From the NCBI GenBank assembly GCA_045576195.1, contig JAZNFZ010000071.1:38522-102521 (forward strand): a stretch of DNA of 64,000 nt, given 5' to 3'. Under the pieces are notes generated by a model, which made no database searches, had not been told where the DNA came from, and saw only the letters and a list, made by a program, of their open reading frames with translations. Within the stretch, counting starts at the first letter, position 1. The number at the start of each line of letters is the position of its first letter. Origin of the DNA: Firm-07 sp045576195 (GTDB lineage Bacteria; Bacillota; Clostridia; Oscillospirales; CAG-272). Of the stretch, positions 49,929-59,287 are shown piece by piece. The position numbers and the translations under genes were made by a program.

Positions 49929-52322
49929 TTATATTTTCTTCAGTTTTGCATAAGTTGCCATCAGTTTTTTGGTGCCTTTGGTATCAAAAGCAATTTCATA
50001 GAGATAGTCGGCTCCCATTTTCTGCACGGTCAGTACCGTTCCCTCGCCAAATAGCATATGTGACACACGGTCACCTGCTGCAAGGATAACCGTCGGCGCT
50101 GTGCCTTTGGGCATCTGTCGCCCCACGGTGATCTTATCGGCTGCAGCAGTTTGCACCGAGCCTCTGCTTCGTTGCGGAGCATAATGGGTAAAGGAGCTTG
50201 CGGGGACCTTCACCTTCGGGAAATCCAGCAGCTCGCGGGGGATCTCATCCAAAAACCGTGAGGCGGGATTAGCAGTGGTACGGCCATAGAGCATTCTTGT
50301 TTTTGCATGAAGGATAGTCAGCTCTCGCTTAGCTCTGGTAATGGCCACATAGGCAAGACGGCGCTCCTCCTCGATCTCCTCGGGGCCCGCCATTACGGTC
50401 ATAAGGCCGGGGAAAATACCCTCCTCAAAGCCGGGCAGGAACACATGAGTAAACTCAAGGCCCTTGGCGCTGTGGATGGTCATCAGCACAACGGCATCCG
50501 CACTCTCGTCGTATCGGTCCACATCCGCCACCAGCGAGGTCTCCTCCAAAAATTCGGTGAGCGAGGGTGATTCGACACTTGTTTGATATTCCAGAACCCC
50601 CGAGATAAATTCGTCAAGGTTATCGAGACGGTCTGCCTCTTCCGGTCCCATATCACGGATCATCTGACGGTAACCGCTTCGGTCAAGCACCTCGTTTACC
50701 AGCTGATCCAGCGGCAGTGTGGCAACAAGCGCGGTCAGCTCGTTGATCAGCCCCGCAAACTGAAGCAGTGTGTCCGCAGAGCGCGAGAGCGCAATGTAGC
50801 GGTCAGCATGCTCGATCACCTCAAACATACTGATGCCCTCTGACCTTGCGATCTCCTCAATGGCAGTAAGAGTTTTTTCGCCGATCTTGCGCCTCGGCTC
50901 ATTGACCACGCGCAGGAGGCGTTCCCGATCCGCATGGTTGTTGATCAGCTGCAAATAGGCAACCAGATCCTTGATCTCTTTACGGTCGGTAAAGCGTACG
51001 CCACCCAGCACCCGATATGGCACCGCGCTTCTGGCAAAGGCCATTTCAAGGGCATTGGATTGTGCATTGGTACGGTAAAGAATGGCAAAGTCACGGTAGC
51101 TTGCCTCGCCGCTCGCCACCTTTTTTTGAATGGCATCAATGATCTCACGCGCCTCGGCGCTCTGATGCTCGGGATTGAGTACCAATATTTTTTCGCCCGC
51201 GCCCCGATCGGTCCAAAGCACCTTGCCCTTTCTTCCCTCGTTGTGGGCGATCACGGCGTTGGCCGCATCGAGAATGGTTTGGGTGGAACGGTAATTCTGC
51301 TCCAGTCGAATGACTCTCGCATTGCGGTAAAGACGGTCAAAATCAAGAATATTGGCAATGGTGGCGCCGCGAAAGCGATAAATGCTTTGGTCGTCGTCGC
51401 CCACCACCATCAGGTTATGATGCCCGCCCGAAAGCAGCGAGGTCAGACGGAATTGCGCGGTGTTGGTATCCTGATACTCATCCACCAGCACATAGCGAAA
51501 CTGACTTTGGTATTGCGAGAGGATCTCGCTATGCTCCTCAAGGAGCCTTACCGTGCGAAAAATGATATCATCAAAATCAAGGGCATTGGACTCCTGCAAG
51601 CGCTTTTGGTAAGCGGCATATACCCTTCCCAGCTGCTTGGCGCGGAATTCTCCGCCCATTTCCCCCTCGTACTCATCGGGCGCGATCAGCTTGTCCTTGG
51701 CACGGCTGATTGCACCCAGAGCCGTTTTGGCGGAAAGGATCTTTTCGTCGATATTCAGCGACTTCAGCACCGCCTGCATCGCCTTTTTCTGATCGTCGGT
51801 GTCATAGATCGTAAAGCCCTCGCTAAGGCCCGCCTCAAGATAGTAGCGACGCAGGATCCGCATACAGACCGAGTGGAAGGTGCCCGCCCAAATAGAGGCG
51901 ATCTCCTCCTCCTCGGAAAACGTGGCAACGAGTCGCGCCTTGATCTCGTTGGCAGCCTTGTTGGTAAAGGTAATGGCAAGCACGCGCCACGGCGGGCAGG
52001 GGTTGCTTGCAAACTGGCAAAGAAATCTGCCCAGCGCCTCTATGTTCAGTCCCTCATCGCGCGCTGCGGCCTCCAGCGCCGCAACCTGTCCCTCGGTAAG
52101 ATCAAAGGGCACATCCTCGCAAAAATAAGCATTTCCGTAACGGATGATGTGTGCAATACGGCGCACCAGAACGGTTGTTTTTCCGCTTCCCGCTCCTGCA
52201 AGGATCAGCAATGGATTGTTGATATGATAGATTGCCTCGCGCTGGCGCTCGTTCAGATGGCTATAATAGCGGTCAAACAAGGCGCGCTTGGCGACAAGAT
52301 AGCGTTGGGAGAGATGGGCCAT
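49929..52322 (-). CDS. pcrA: ATP-dependent DNA helicase PcrA (UvrD/Rep family)
   Basis: 3'-5' SF1A helicase for repair and plasmid replication. 797 residues from ATG 52322 (GAGG 7 nt upstream; the frame opens 39 nt earlier). Walker A GAGSGKTT at about 43-50, motif Ia LAITFTNKAA, motif II VDEYQDTN, motif III VGDDDQSIYRFRGA, motif VI YVAITRAK, and a C-terminal Tudor-like RNA-polymerase-interacting fold (GDRVSHMLFGEGTV). Oddity: about 45 residues (roughly 64-110) are inserted between motifs I and Ia, where PcrA usually has a few. A SigA promoter lies at 52353. Confidence 0.94.
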   Translation of the reverse strand: MAHLSQRYLVAKRALFDRYYSHLNERQREAIYHINNPLLILAGAGSGKTTVLVRRIAHIIRYGNAYFCEDVPFDLTEGQVAALEAAARDEGLNIEALGRFLCQFASNPCPPWRVLAITFTNKAANEIKARLVATFSEEEEIASIWAGTFHSVCMRILRRYYLEAGLSEGFTIYDTDDQKKAMQAVLKSLNIDEKILSAKTALGAISRAKDKLIAPDEYEGEMGGEFRAKQLGRVYAAYQKRLQESNALDFDDIIFRTVRLLEEHSEILSQYQSQFRYVLVDEYQDTNTAQFRLTSLLSGGHHNLMVVGDDDQSIYRFRGATIANILDFDRLYRNARVIRLEQNYRSTQTILDAANAVIAHNEGRKGKVLWTDRGAGEKILVLNPEHQSAEAREIIDAIQKKVASGEASYRDFAILYRTNAQSNALEMAFARSAVPYRVLGGVRFTDRKEIKDLVAYLQLINNHADRERLLRVVNEPRRKIGEKTLTAIEEIARSEGISMFEVIEHADRYIALSRSADTLLQFAGLINELTALVATLPLDQLVNEVLDRSGYRQMIRDMGPEEADRLDNLDEFISGVLEYQTSVESPSLTEFLEETSLVADVDRYDESADAVVLMTIHSAKGLEFTHVFLPGFEEGIFPGLMTVMAGPEEIEEERRLAYVAITRAKRELTILHAKTRMLYGRTTANPASRFLDEIPRELLDFPKVKVPASSFTHYAPQRSRGSVQTAAADKITVGRQMPKGTAPTVILAAGDRVSHMLFGEGTVLTVQKMGADYLYEIAFDTKGTKKLMATYAKLKKI

Positions 52323-52352
52323 AATGAAACCTCGCTTTATGTATCTTTTTTT

Positions 52353-52381
52353 ATTATACATTATATTTTTAAAAAAAGCAA
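52353..52381 (-). promoter_or_regulatory. SigA promoter for pcrA
   Basis: Minus strand TTGCTT (52376-52381), 17-nt spacer, TATAAT (52353-52358). Confidence 0.72.
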
Positions 52382-52391
52382 CAAAAATAAC

Positions 52392-52419
52392 AAAAAGGGG
52401 CCTGATTTTTTCAGCCCCC
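52392..52419 (-). terminator. terminator after the Gln/Asn-rich gene
   Basis: Nine-bp stem with one mismatch (52411-52419 with 52397-52405), 5-nt loop, followed by a T-run on the minus strand. A second small hairpin (52445-52449 with 52454-52458, UUCG loop) overlaps the stop codon. Confidence 0.72.
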
Positions 52420-52456
52420 TTGTGTGTTGTCTGTTTTAATGACGGAAGCCGAAGCT

Positions 52457-52588
52457 TCAGCCGTTTTTCTTGTTCTGGTTTTGATTCTGGTTTTGATTCT
52501 GGTTTTGGTTCTTGTTTTGGTTCTGATTCTGGTTCTGATTCTGATTCTGATTCTGGTTTTGGTTCTTGTTCTGATTGTTGCTTTGCAT
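52457..52588 (-). CDS. 43-residue Gln/Asn-repeat protein, probably forespore-expressed
   Basis: The protein is almost only Gln and Asn in alternating QN pairs, with Lys at both ends (starts MQSNNQNKNQ, ends NQNKKNG). No globular domain, signal peptide or known function; such low-complexity polar proteins occur in Clostridia as unnamed small proteins. ATG 52588 has AAAGGAG at 52598-52604 at 9-nt spacing; an ATG at 52597 touches that site and is less likely. It lies behind a perfect SigG-type promoter and before a terminator, so it is a genuine one-gene unit despite its composition. Its role, perhaps as a small spore-core or spore-surface protein, is inference. Confidence 0.75.
   Translation of the reverse strand: MQSNNQNKNQNQNQNQNQNQNQNQNKNQNQNQNQNQNQNKKNG
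52474..52575. repeat. hexanucleotide tandem repeat inside the Gln/Asn-rich gene
   Basis: About 16 degenerate hexamers of the CAGAAC/CAAAAC/CAGAAT type (minus strand). Changes are largely synonymous, which points to selection on the Gln-Asn protein repeat rather than recent slippage. Confidence 0.8.
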
Positions 52589-52621
52589 CTTTTTCATCTC
52601 CTTTATTCTGGGATACGAATA

Positions 52622-52652
52622 TAGTATGTGAAAAGGATGCCGCAATTATTCA
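52622..52652 (-). promoter_or_regulatory. forespore SigG-type promoter
   Basis: Minus strand TGAATA (52647-52652), 18-nt spacer, CATACTA (52622-52628): an exact match to the SigG pattern known from Bacillus. The TGA of the -35 is the stop codon of the upstream membrane protein gene. Confidence 0.72.
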
Positions 52653-54059
52653 ATCGTAAAGATAGCGTTGCTTGATCTCGTTAAAAAGCTCAAGCAAGGT
52701 GGCGGATAGCATAAAAGCAAAGACCAGCGCGCCAATAAAATCATAAAACCAAAAGATCTCCAAAAAGCGGAGCAAATTGAGCCGCGGAAAGCCCGCGGGC
52801 ATATAGACGGGGATCTCTTGCATGTAGTCATATACAAAGGAAAGCAGCGCGCTGACAAAGCCTGCCACAAAGACCCGCAAAAAGCGGCGGTCAAATTCCT
52901 CGATAAGGCGACCTTGACTCCTGGATTCAAAATCACCTTCCGTATCGCCCGCGCGGTATCCCGCAAAGGATCTCACCGTGAAGCGGAGCAGCAGAAGGAG
53001 GAAGGCAAGAAGCAGGAGAAAGAGGAGCATTTCAAGAAGTGAGAACAGCCACATCTTGAGGTATGCATCGGCAGCTTCCTCGCTGCGAGAGATCTCGTTT
53101 GCGCTGTAATCCAGCGAAAAACGGTAGGATAGCCTTGTGGAGTACACCGCAACGGCCGAAAACAGCGAGGCTCCCACCAAGGCAGGGATCTTTTTTTTGA
53201 TCGGTGCTGACAAAAGCAGCACGCCAAAGAGCAGCAGCACACCACCCACCACATCGGGGATCACATTTTTGAAATCGATGTAAAAATCCGCAAGGAAAAA
53301 GGCACCGACAGCAAGACACACAAAGGAAACGGTGTGGCGGGAGGTGATCTTAACACCAGGGTGTGTCTTGATGAAATCGGCATAGGCCGTTTTGGTTTTT
53401 GCTCCAAACTCGGTTTCCCTTGCAAAGCCGCGAGCGAAGGCAATCAGGCGGCATACCGTGACGATTGCAAGGATGAAAGCGGGAATAAAGGCAAAGAAGC
53501 GAAGGAGACCGATGTAATCGTAAAGAAAATTCAGGTAGGAATCGGAATAAGAGCTGAGTGTCAGGGCCGAGAGCTCAGGCAGCAGCGCGAGGGTCTCGCG
53601 CACACAGAAAAAGAGGATCAGGGCACGCTGCAGCTGCTCGGGACGAGAACGCTCTTTTTTGGTTGCCGCATAAAGATACGCGCAGTCATAGGTCCTGCCG
53701 AGAAGCGAAAGTCCCTCGCACAAATTCTTGATGGCGGGAATCGCAAAGCAAAGTCCGAGAACAGCGGAAAGGAAGGCGGCGATCAGCAGCAGCGACGGCT
53801 GCTCCAGCTTGTTTCCGCTGCCAAAGATCATCAGGATGCCAACAGTTTTGACGGCATCAAAAAGAGCGAAGCGCAGGAAGGAGCGTTGCGCGTCGGAAAG
53901 AATGGGGTGCAGGCGCGCGGCGCGGTAAAGCCCTACATAAATAAACAGGCAGCCGATAAAATCGGGCAGAATATCGACCACGGCAAGATGGGGGTTGCAA
54001 AAGCACAAAAGGCCGCAAAGGATCAATCCCACCCGCACGGGAGAGTGAGCTTTTGTCAT
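52650..54059 (-). CDS. polytopic membrane protein of unknown function
   Basis: 469 residues with around ten transmembrane helices, arranged in two blocks separated by soluble segments near residues 210-240 and 350-400. ATG 54059 is preceded by GGAGGG; the frame opens 96 nt earlier in the neighbouring gene. No family recognised; motifs such as LPDFIGCLFIYVGL and IPDVVGGVLLLFGV occur as a repeated pair, suggesting internal duplication. Two nt separate it from the 54062 gene, so they are coexpressed. Confidence 0.75.
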   Translation of the reverse strand: MTKAHSPVRVGLILCGLLCFCNPHLAVVDILPDFIGCLFIYVGLYRAARLHPILSDAQRSFLRFALFDAVKTVGILMIFGSGNKLEQPSLLLIAAFLSAVLGLCFAIPAIKNLCEGLSLLGRTYDCAYLYAATKKERSRPEQLQRALILFFCVRETLALLPELSALTLSSYSDSYLNFLYDYIGLLRFFAFIPAFILAIVTVCRLIAFARGFARETEFGAKTKTAYADFIKTHPGVKITSRHTVSFVCLAVGAFFLADFYIDFKNVIPDVVGGVLLLFGVLLLSAPIKKKIPALVGASLFSAVAVYSTRLSYRFSLDYSANEISRSEEAADAYLKMWLFSLLEMLLFLLLLAFLLLLLRFTVRSFAGYRAGDTEGDFESRSQGRLIEEFDRRFLRVFVAGFVSALLSFVYDYMQEIPVYMPAGFPRLNLLRFLEIFWFYDFIGALVFAFMLSATLLELFNEIKQRYLYD

Positions 54060-54061
54060 CG

Positions 54062-54661
54062 TTAATTCCCTCCTTTTTTCTCTTTGCTCGGTTTGCCCTC
54101 GGGCGGTGCCTCCTGCTCGGGACCAATGTTGCGATAGGCGCTGTAAAAGAGCCACAAATTAAGGAACAGACAAGCACACCGCACGATCAGCAGCGGCACG
54201 GTAAACATCGTAGCAAACGAGGCTGTAAACGGCATTGCCGCAAACAGGTAGACCAGAAAATAAATGAGCTCAAAGACAAGGTTGCGAAAGGCATCGGCAG
54301 AAAGGCGCGGCAGTGCCACCTCGGCGGCAAGCGCCGCAACGGCAGGCAACAGCACGATACGAAATGCAAGCGAAAAGGCAAGATAAAGCCAACCGACCAC
54401 CTCAAAGAAAACACCGGTAAAAAGGGGAGACAACGTACCGAAGCCGAGCAGTGAAAAGGAATAAAGTGCATAGTAAAGCGCAAACGGCAAGGAAAGGAAG
54501 GAGACGTAATAGGCATGGCGCAGCTTGGTGTGGTAATGAGCCAGCTCCCGAAGGCCAAAGATCATCATCGGGTAGCCAACCAGCTTAGCAAAGGCAAGCG
54601 GCGACCAGATCGCCATCATATTGGAAAAGAAATAGCCAACCAAAAGCCATCCAAAGCCCAT
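54062..54661 (-). CDS. membrane protein of unknown function
   Basis: 199 residues, about five transmembrane helices, with a charged, Pro/Lys-rich C-terminal tail (EQEAPPEGKPSKEKKGGN). It begins MGFGWLLVGYFFSNMM. GGGAGGTG precedes the ATG. Its partner is the 52650 gene; both follow secA after 32 nt, with no terminator seen. No function can be assigned. Confidence 0.72.
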   Translation of the reverse strand: MGFGWLLVGYFFSNMMAIWSPLAFAKLVGYPMMIFGLRELAHYHTKLRHAYYVSFLSLPFALYYALYSFSLLGFGTLSPLFTGVFFEVVGWLYLAFSLAFRIVLLPAVAALAAEVALPRLSADAFRNLVFELIYFLVYLFAAMPFTASFATMFTVPLLIVRCACLFLNLWLFYSAYRNIGPEQEAPPEGKPSKEKKGGN

Positions 54662-54693
54662 TTTTTCACCTCCCTTTTGGCGGCCCGGGGCCG

Positions 54694-57447
54694 TCAGTTC
54701 CCTTCATTTTGCGATGCACCGCAGCATTTTTTATACTTTTTGCCGCTGCCGCAGGGACAGGGGTCATTCCTGCCCACCTTCTCTGCCTTGCGAACGGTGA
54801 CAACTGTTTTCTTGGCGGCATTTTTGTCGCCCTCAAAGCTCTCCTGTAGGGGCTTTGCCACCTGCACGCGAGCCACGGGCTCGTTCCGCTTGACCACCGA
54901 AAGCACCAGGCGCACGGTCTCACGGCGGATCTCGGAAACCATTTCCTCAAACATATAAGAGCCCTGAATGCGGTATTCGTTGACGGGATCACGCTGGGCA
55001 TAGGCCTGCAGGCCGACGCTTCCCTTCAGATCGTCCATAGCATCAATATGATCCATCCAATGACGGTCAACGATCTGCAGCAGAATGGAACGCTCGATCT
55101 CGCGGAAGCGCTCCTCACCAAACATTTCGATCCGCAGGCGGTAGGCCTCCTCGGCAAGAGAGAGCAGATGGTCCACGATCTCGGCGGGCTTGCCGCCCTC
55201 GGCGAGAATTCTGTCAAGCTCGGTGTCATCGGGCTTGATCATATAGCCCTTATACTCCTCCTTGATAGCATCAAGATTCCAATCCGCGCGGTCATCGGCC
55301 GCAGTGCAGGCCTCCACGATATCCTCAATGGTGGAGCGGATCATCTGATGAATGGTAGCGGAAATATCCTCACCGTTGAGCACCTCAAGGCGCTGCGAGT
55401 AGATGAGATTTCTCTGCTGATTCATCACATCGTCATAGGTCAGCACATTCTTTCTGCGCTTGAAGTTCTGCTCCTCAATGCGCCTTTGGGCGCCCTCAAT
55501 GGAGTTGGAAAGAATTTTGGCATTGATGGGCTGATCCTCGGGCAGACCGAGACGCTCGATCATATTGATGATACGATCGGCACCGAACAGGCGCATCAGA
55601 TCATCCTCAAGCGAGAGGAAGAAGCGTGATTCACCCGGGTCGCCCTGACGTCCCGCGCGGCCGCGCAGCTGATTGTCGATGCGGCGGCTTTCGTGGCGCT
55701 CGGTACCAAGGATATAAAGCCCCCCCGCCTCACAAACCAGCGCGGCCTCGGGTGCGATCTGCTTTTTGAATTGCGCGTTGAGGGCGCGGAAGGTCTCTCT
55801 TGCCGCGCGGATCTCCTCATCTGCCGTGTCCGCCGTTCCGGTGGCCTCGGCGATCAGCTCCTCACTGTACCCCTGCTTTCGCATCTCATTTTTGGCAAGG
55901 AACTCGGAATTGCCGCCCAGCATAATGTCGGTACCGCGTCCCGCCATATTGGTGGAGATGGTAACCGCACCGAGCTTGCCCGCCTGGGCCACGATCTCCG
56001 CCTCACGCTCGTGATGCTTTGCGTTCAGCACATTGTGTGCAATGCCGCGCCGCTTGAGCATAGCGGAAAGCTCCTCGGACTTATCCACGCTGACAGTACC
56101 CACCAGAACGGGCTGTCCCTTTTTGTGGCATTCGATCACCTGGTCGATGATCGCCTGATACTTCCCTGCCTTGTTTTTATACACAGCATCGTCGTGATCC
56201 AGACGGATCATAGGCTTGTTGGTGGGCACCTCCACCACATCAAGGGAGTAGATCTCTCTGAACTCCATCTCTTCGGTCAGCGCCGTTCCCGTCATACCCG
56301 AGAGCTTGGTATACATGCGGAAATAGTTCTGGAAGGTGATGGTGGCAAGCGTTCTGTTCTCCTTCTGTACCTGCACGCCCTCCTTGGCCTCAATTGCCTG
56401 ATGCAATCCGTTGGAGTAGCGGCGGCCGGGCATAATACGGCCGGTAAAGGCATCCACGATCATTACGCCGTTTTCATTCACCACATAGTCCACATCCCGC
56501 TTCATCACGCCCCAGGCGTGAATGGCCTGATTGACGTGGTGGGCGATCTGGGCATTTTCGGGATCGGTCAGGTTTTCAATGCCGAAGAACTCCTCGGCAC
56601 GGCGAGTGCCTCGCGGTGTGATGATGGCATTCTTGCCCTTTTCGTCCACGATATAATCAGCCTCGATCTCGTCGGTGGCTTCCTTGTTATCCACCTCCTT
56701 ACGAACGATCTTGGTCATTCGCTTTACCAGCTGATTGGTGCGATCATAAAGCTCCGTGGATTTTTGCCCCGCACCTGAAATGATCAGCGGGGTGCGCGCC
56801 TCGTCCACCAGGATCGAGTCTACCTCGTCCACAATGGCAAAATGATGGCCGCGCTGCACCATATCCTTTTTGTAGACCACCATATTGTCGCGCAGATAGT
56901 CAAAGCCAAACTCGTTGTTGGTGCCGTAGGTGATATCCGCCTCATAGGCGGCACGCTTTTCCTCGGGCTTGAGACCATGCACCACAAGACCCGTGGTAAG
57001 CCCCATAAAGGCATATACGCGCCCCATCTCCTCGCTGTCGCGGCGGGCAAGATAATCATTTACGGTGACCACATGCACGCCCTTGCCCGCAAGAGCATTG
57101 AGATAAGCGGGCATTGTCGCCACCAGAGTCTTGCCCTCACCCGTTTTCATCTCTGCGATGCGCCCCTGATGCAGAATAATGCCGCCCAGCACCTGCACAT
57201 AAAAGGGACGCTTGCCAAGCACGCGGTCGTCCGCCTCGCGGATGGCGGCAAAGGCATCGCAAAGGATCTCCTCAAGGGTCTCGCCATTGGCAAGGCGCTC
57301 CTTGAGAAGGACGGTCACGCCGGACAGCTCCTCGTCGGACATTGCGGCATATTTCGGAGCCAGTGACTCAATCACGTCGGCGATCCTTTTTAATTTTTTG
57401 ATCTGTCGGTCGCTGTAAGAGCCGAACAGCTTGCGGAACAATCCCAT
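54694..57447 (-). CDS. secA: preprotein translocase ATPase SecA
   Basis: Motor that pushes preproteins through SecYEG. 917 residues from ATG 57447 (GGAG 7 nt upstream). Walker A MKTGEGKT near residue 101, DEAR near residue 210, GRAGRQGDPG near 640, and the C-terminal zinc motif CPCGSGKKYKKCC that binds SecB or ribosomes. Complete and typical. Confidence 0.96.
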   Translation of the reverse strand: MGLFRKLFGSYSDRQIKKLKRIADVIESLAPKYAAMSDEELSGVTVLLKERLANGETLEEILCDAFAAIREADDRVLGKRPFYVQVLGGIILHQGRIAEMKTGEGKTLVATMPAYLNALAGKGVHVVTVNDYLARRDSEEMGRVYAFMGLTTGLVVHGLKPEEKRAAYEADITYGTNNEFGFDYLRDNMVVYKKDMVQRGHHFAIVDEVDSILVDEARTPLIISGAGQKSTELYDRTNQLVKRMTKIVRKEVDNKEATDEIEADYIVDEKGKNAIITPRGTRRAEEFFGIENLTDPENAQIAHHVNQAIHAWGVMKRDVDYVVNENGVMIVDAFTGRIMPGRRYSNGLHQAIEAKEGVQVQKENRTLATITFQNYFRMYTKLSGMTGTALTEEMEFREIYSLDVVEVPTNKPMIRLDHDDAVYKNKAGKYQAIIDQVIECHKKGQPVLVGTVSVDKSEELSAMLKRRGIAHNVLNAKHHEREAEIVAQAGKLGAVTISTNMAGRGTDIMLGGNSEFLAKNEMRKQGYSEELIAEATGTADTADEEIRAARETFRALNAQFKKQIAPEAALVCEAGGLYILGTERHESRRIDNQLRGRAGRQGDPGESRFFLSLEDDLMRLFGADRIINMIERLGLPEDQPINAKILSNSIEGAQRRIEEQNFKRRKNVLTYDDVMNQQRNLIYSQRLEVLNGEDISATIHQMIRSTIEDIVEACTAADDRADWNLDAIKEEYKGYMIKPDDTELDRILAEGGKPAEIVDHLLSLAEEAYRLRIEMFGEERFREIERSILLQIVDRHWMDHIDAMDDLKGSVGLQAYAQRDPVNEYRIQGSYMFEEMVSEIRRETVRLVLSVVKRNEPVARVQVAKPLQESFEGDKNAAKKTVVTVRKAEKVGRNDPCPCGSGKKYKKCCGASQNEGN

Positions 57448-57553
57448 ATCGTATCTCCATTCGAGCATGTAAGTTATAATAACATAATTATACTACATAT
57501 TCAGGCAAATTGCCATAGACTTTCAAAAAATTTGCAAATTATTTTCCCCGCTC

Positions 57554-57582
57554 TTGCTTCCCATTCACAATTGTGGTATGAT
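57554..57582 (+). promoter_or_regulatory. SigA-type promoter for trmL-mnmA
   Basis: TTGCTT at 57554-57559, 17-nt spacer, TATGAT at 57577-57582. Confidence 0.65.
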
Positions 57583-57614
57583 AAAGACAGATCACCCTTG
57601 AACGGAGGCCGATT

Positions 57615-58115
57615 GTGGCACACATTAACATTGTACTTCTTGAGCCGGAGATCCCGCAAAACACGGGAAATATTGCCCGTACCTGCGCCGCAACGGGCGC
57701 GTCTCTCCATCTTATCCGCCCCTTGGGCTTTACCGTTGATGACAAAAAGCTGAAGCGCGCGGGGCTTGACTATTGGGACAAGCTCGATATCACCTATTAC
57801 GATGGCCTTGATGATTTTTTCTCAAAGAACCCCTATGCCAACGTGTATTATTTCTCCACGAAGGCTCCCCGCAAATACACCGATATTTCCTATGGGGGCG
57901 AGGTTTTTCTGATGTTCGGAAAGGAGAGTGCGGGGCTGCCCGAGGAGCTGCTGCTTCGCAACAAGGAGCGGGCGGTTCGCATTCCCATGCGTGATCACCT
58001 GCGAAGCCTTAACCTTTCCAACTCAGTGGCTATCGCGGTATACGAGGTGCTTCGCCAGACCGAGTTTGACGGCCTTATTGAGGGCGGCAGCTTAACAAAA
58101 TACGATTGGAACTGA
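57615..58115 (+). CDS. trmL: tRNA (cytidine(34)-2'-O)-methyltransferase
   Basis: SPOUT enzyme that methylates the wobble nucleotide of leucine tRNAs. 166 residues, the minimal single-domain size: LLEPEIPQNTGNIARTCA (SPOUT motif 1), FLMFGKESAGLP (motif 2) and IPMRDHLRSLNLSNSVAIAVYEVLRQ (motif 3, cited in part by position near residue 127). GTG 57615 follows CGGAGG. Four nt separate it from mnmA, another wobble-modification gene. Confidence 0.93.
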   Translation: MAHINIVLLEPEIPQNTGNIARTCAATGASLHLIRPLGFTVDDKKLKRAGLDYWDKLDITYYDGLDDFFSKNPYANVYYFSTKAPRKYTDISYGGEVFLMFGKESAGLPEELLLRNKERAVRIPMRDHLRSLNLSNSVAIAVYEVLRQTEFDGLIEGGSLTKYDWN

Positions 58116-58119
58116 GCTT

Positions 58120-59184
58120 ATGAAGATTTCAAATCTGATGATCGCAATGAGCGGCGGCGTGGACAGCGCCGTGGCCGCTACCGTTGCCAAAAACACGGCA
58201 GAACGGACGGCAGGCGTGACGATGAACCTTTGTCACGGCAGGATCGAAAATATCTGCGCCGCCGCTGAGGATGCAGCGGCAGCCGCCTTGGTCTGTGAGA
58301 TGCTGGGCATTCCCCATTTCGTGGCGGAGCTCGGCGAGGATTTTCACAAATATGTGATAAAGGACTTTATCCGCTCCTATAAGGCAGGGCTTACTCCAAA
58401 CCCCTGTGTGGTCTGTAACCAAACCATCAAGTTCGGGGCGCTGCTTGATTTTGCTGCAGCGAAGGGCTTTGACCATATCGCCACGGGTCATTATGCCAGA
58501 GTGGAGCAGGACGCCGCAGGGCGGATGCTGCTCCGTACGGCGCTTGACAGCACCAAGGATCAGACCTATGTACTCTACCGACTGTCGCAAGAGGTACTGC
58601 GGCGCACGCACTTCCCCTTAGGAGAGCTGACAAAGCAGGAGGTGCGGAAGATGGCTGCAGCGTGGGAACTTCCCATGGCACGAAAAAAGGACAGCCAGGA
58701 CATCTGCTTTATCCCCGACGGCGACTATGCGGCCTTTATCGGGCAGCACTCTCCGAATGCGACCGAAAAAGGAGATTTTATCTCCGCCGACGGGCGGGTG
58801 CTGGGTCAGCACAACGGCATTATCCACTACACCATCGGTCAGCGCAAGGGGCTGGGACTTTCCTTTGGACATCCCGTTTACGTCACGGCAAAATCTGCGG
58901 CAAACAACACCGTAACGGTGGGTGAGCACGAGGATCTCTTTTCAAGGACTCTGACGGCTAGCAGCATCAATCTGATTCCCTTTGACCGTATGCACACCAC
59001 CATGCGGCTGAAGGCCAAGATCCGCTACCGTCAGGAGGCCACCGATGCCACCGTTGAGCAGATCGCCGAGGATAAAATTTTAGTGGAGTTTGTTCAGCCG
59101 CAGCGCGCCATTTCCCCGGGGCAATCCCTGGTGCTTTATGAGGATGACTATGTGATCGGCGGCGGCATCATCGATCCCGCATAA
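58120..59184 (+). CDS. mnmA: tRNA-specific 2-thiouridylase
   Basis: Puts the sulfur on U34 of Lys, Glu and Gln tRNAs. 354 residues: PP-loop SGGVDS at 11-16, catalytic Cys99 in NPCVVCN and Cys196 in DSQDICFI, IGQRKGLG near residue 243 and a C-terminal beta-barrel. Normal length. A strong terminator follows. Confidence 0.95.
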   Translation: MKISNLMIAMSGGVDSAVAATVAKNTAERTAGVTMNLCHGRIENICAAAEDAAAAALVCEMLGIPHFVAELGEDFHKYVIKDFIRSYKAGLTPNPCVVCNQTIKFGALLDFAAAKGFDHIATGHYARVEQDAAGRMLLRTALDSTKDQTYVLYRLSQEVLRRTHFPLGELTKQEVRKMAAAWELPMARKKDSQDICFIPDGDYAAFIGQHSPNATEKGDFISADGRVLGQHNGIIHYTIGQRKGLGLSFGHPVYVTAKSAANNTVTVGEHEDLFSRTLTASSINLIPFDRMHTTMRLKAKIRYRQEATDATVEQIAEDKILVEFVQPQRAISPGQSLVLYEDDYVIGGGIIDPA

Positions 59185-59186
59185 AT

Positions 59187-59225
59187 AAAAAAACAAGCGG
59201 CAGCCAAAGCTGCCGCTTGTTTTTT
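59187..59225. terminator. bidirectional terminator between mnmA and the PBP gene
   Basis: A 12-bp stem (59193-59204 with 59209-59220) extended by A/T pairs, CAAA loop, T-run on both strands. Confidence 0.9.
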
Positions 59226-59287
59226 AATCGAAAGTCATGCAACCGCCATATGACTCAAAAGGGGCTGATGCAATATGCAAAATTCGG

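Noticed and set aside
50934..52439. 501-codon plus-strand frame opposite pcrA
   Set aside because: Shadow of the helicase gene, which has all SF1A motifs on the minus strand.
52324..52659. Plus-strand frame with Ser/Gly/Asp repeats opposite the Gln/Asn gene
   Set aside because: It is the antisense of the hexamer repeat, has no ribosome binding site, and runs through the pcrA promoter and the terminator of the minus-strand gene.
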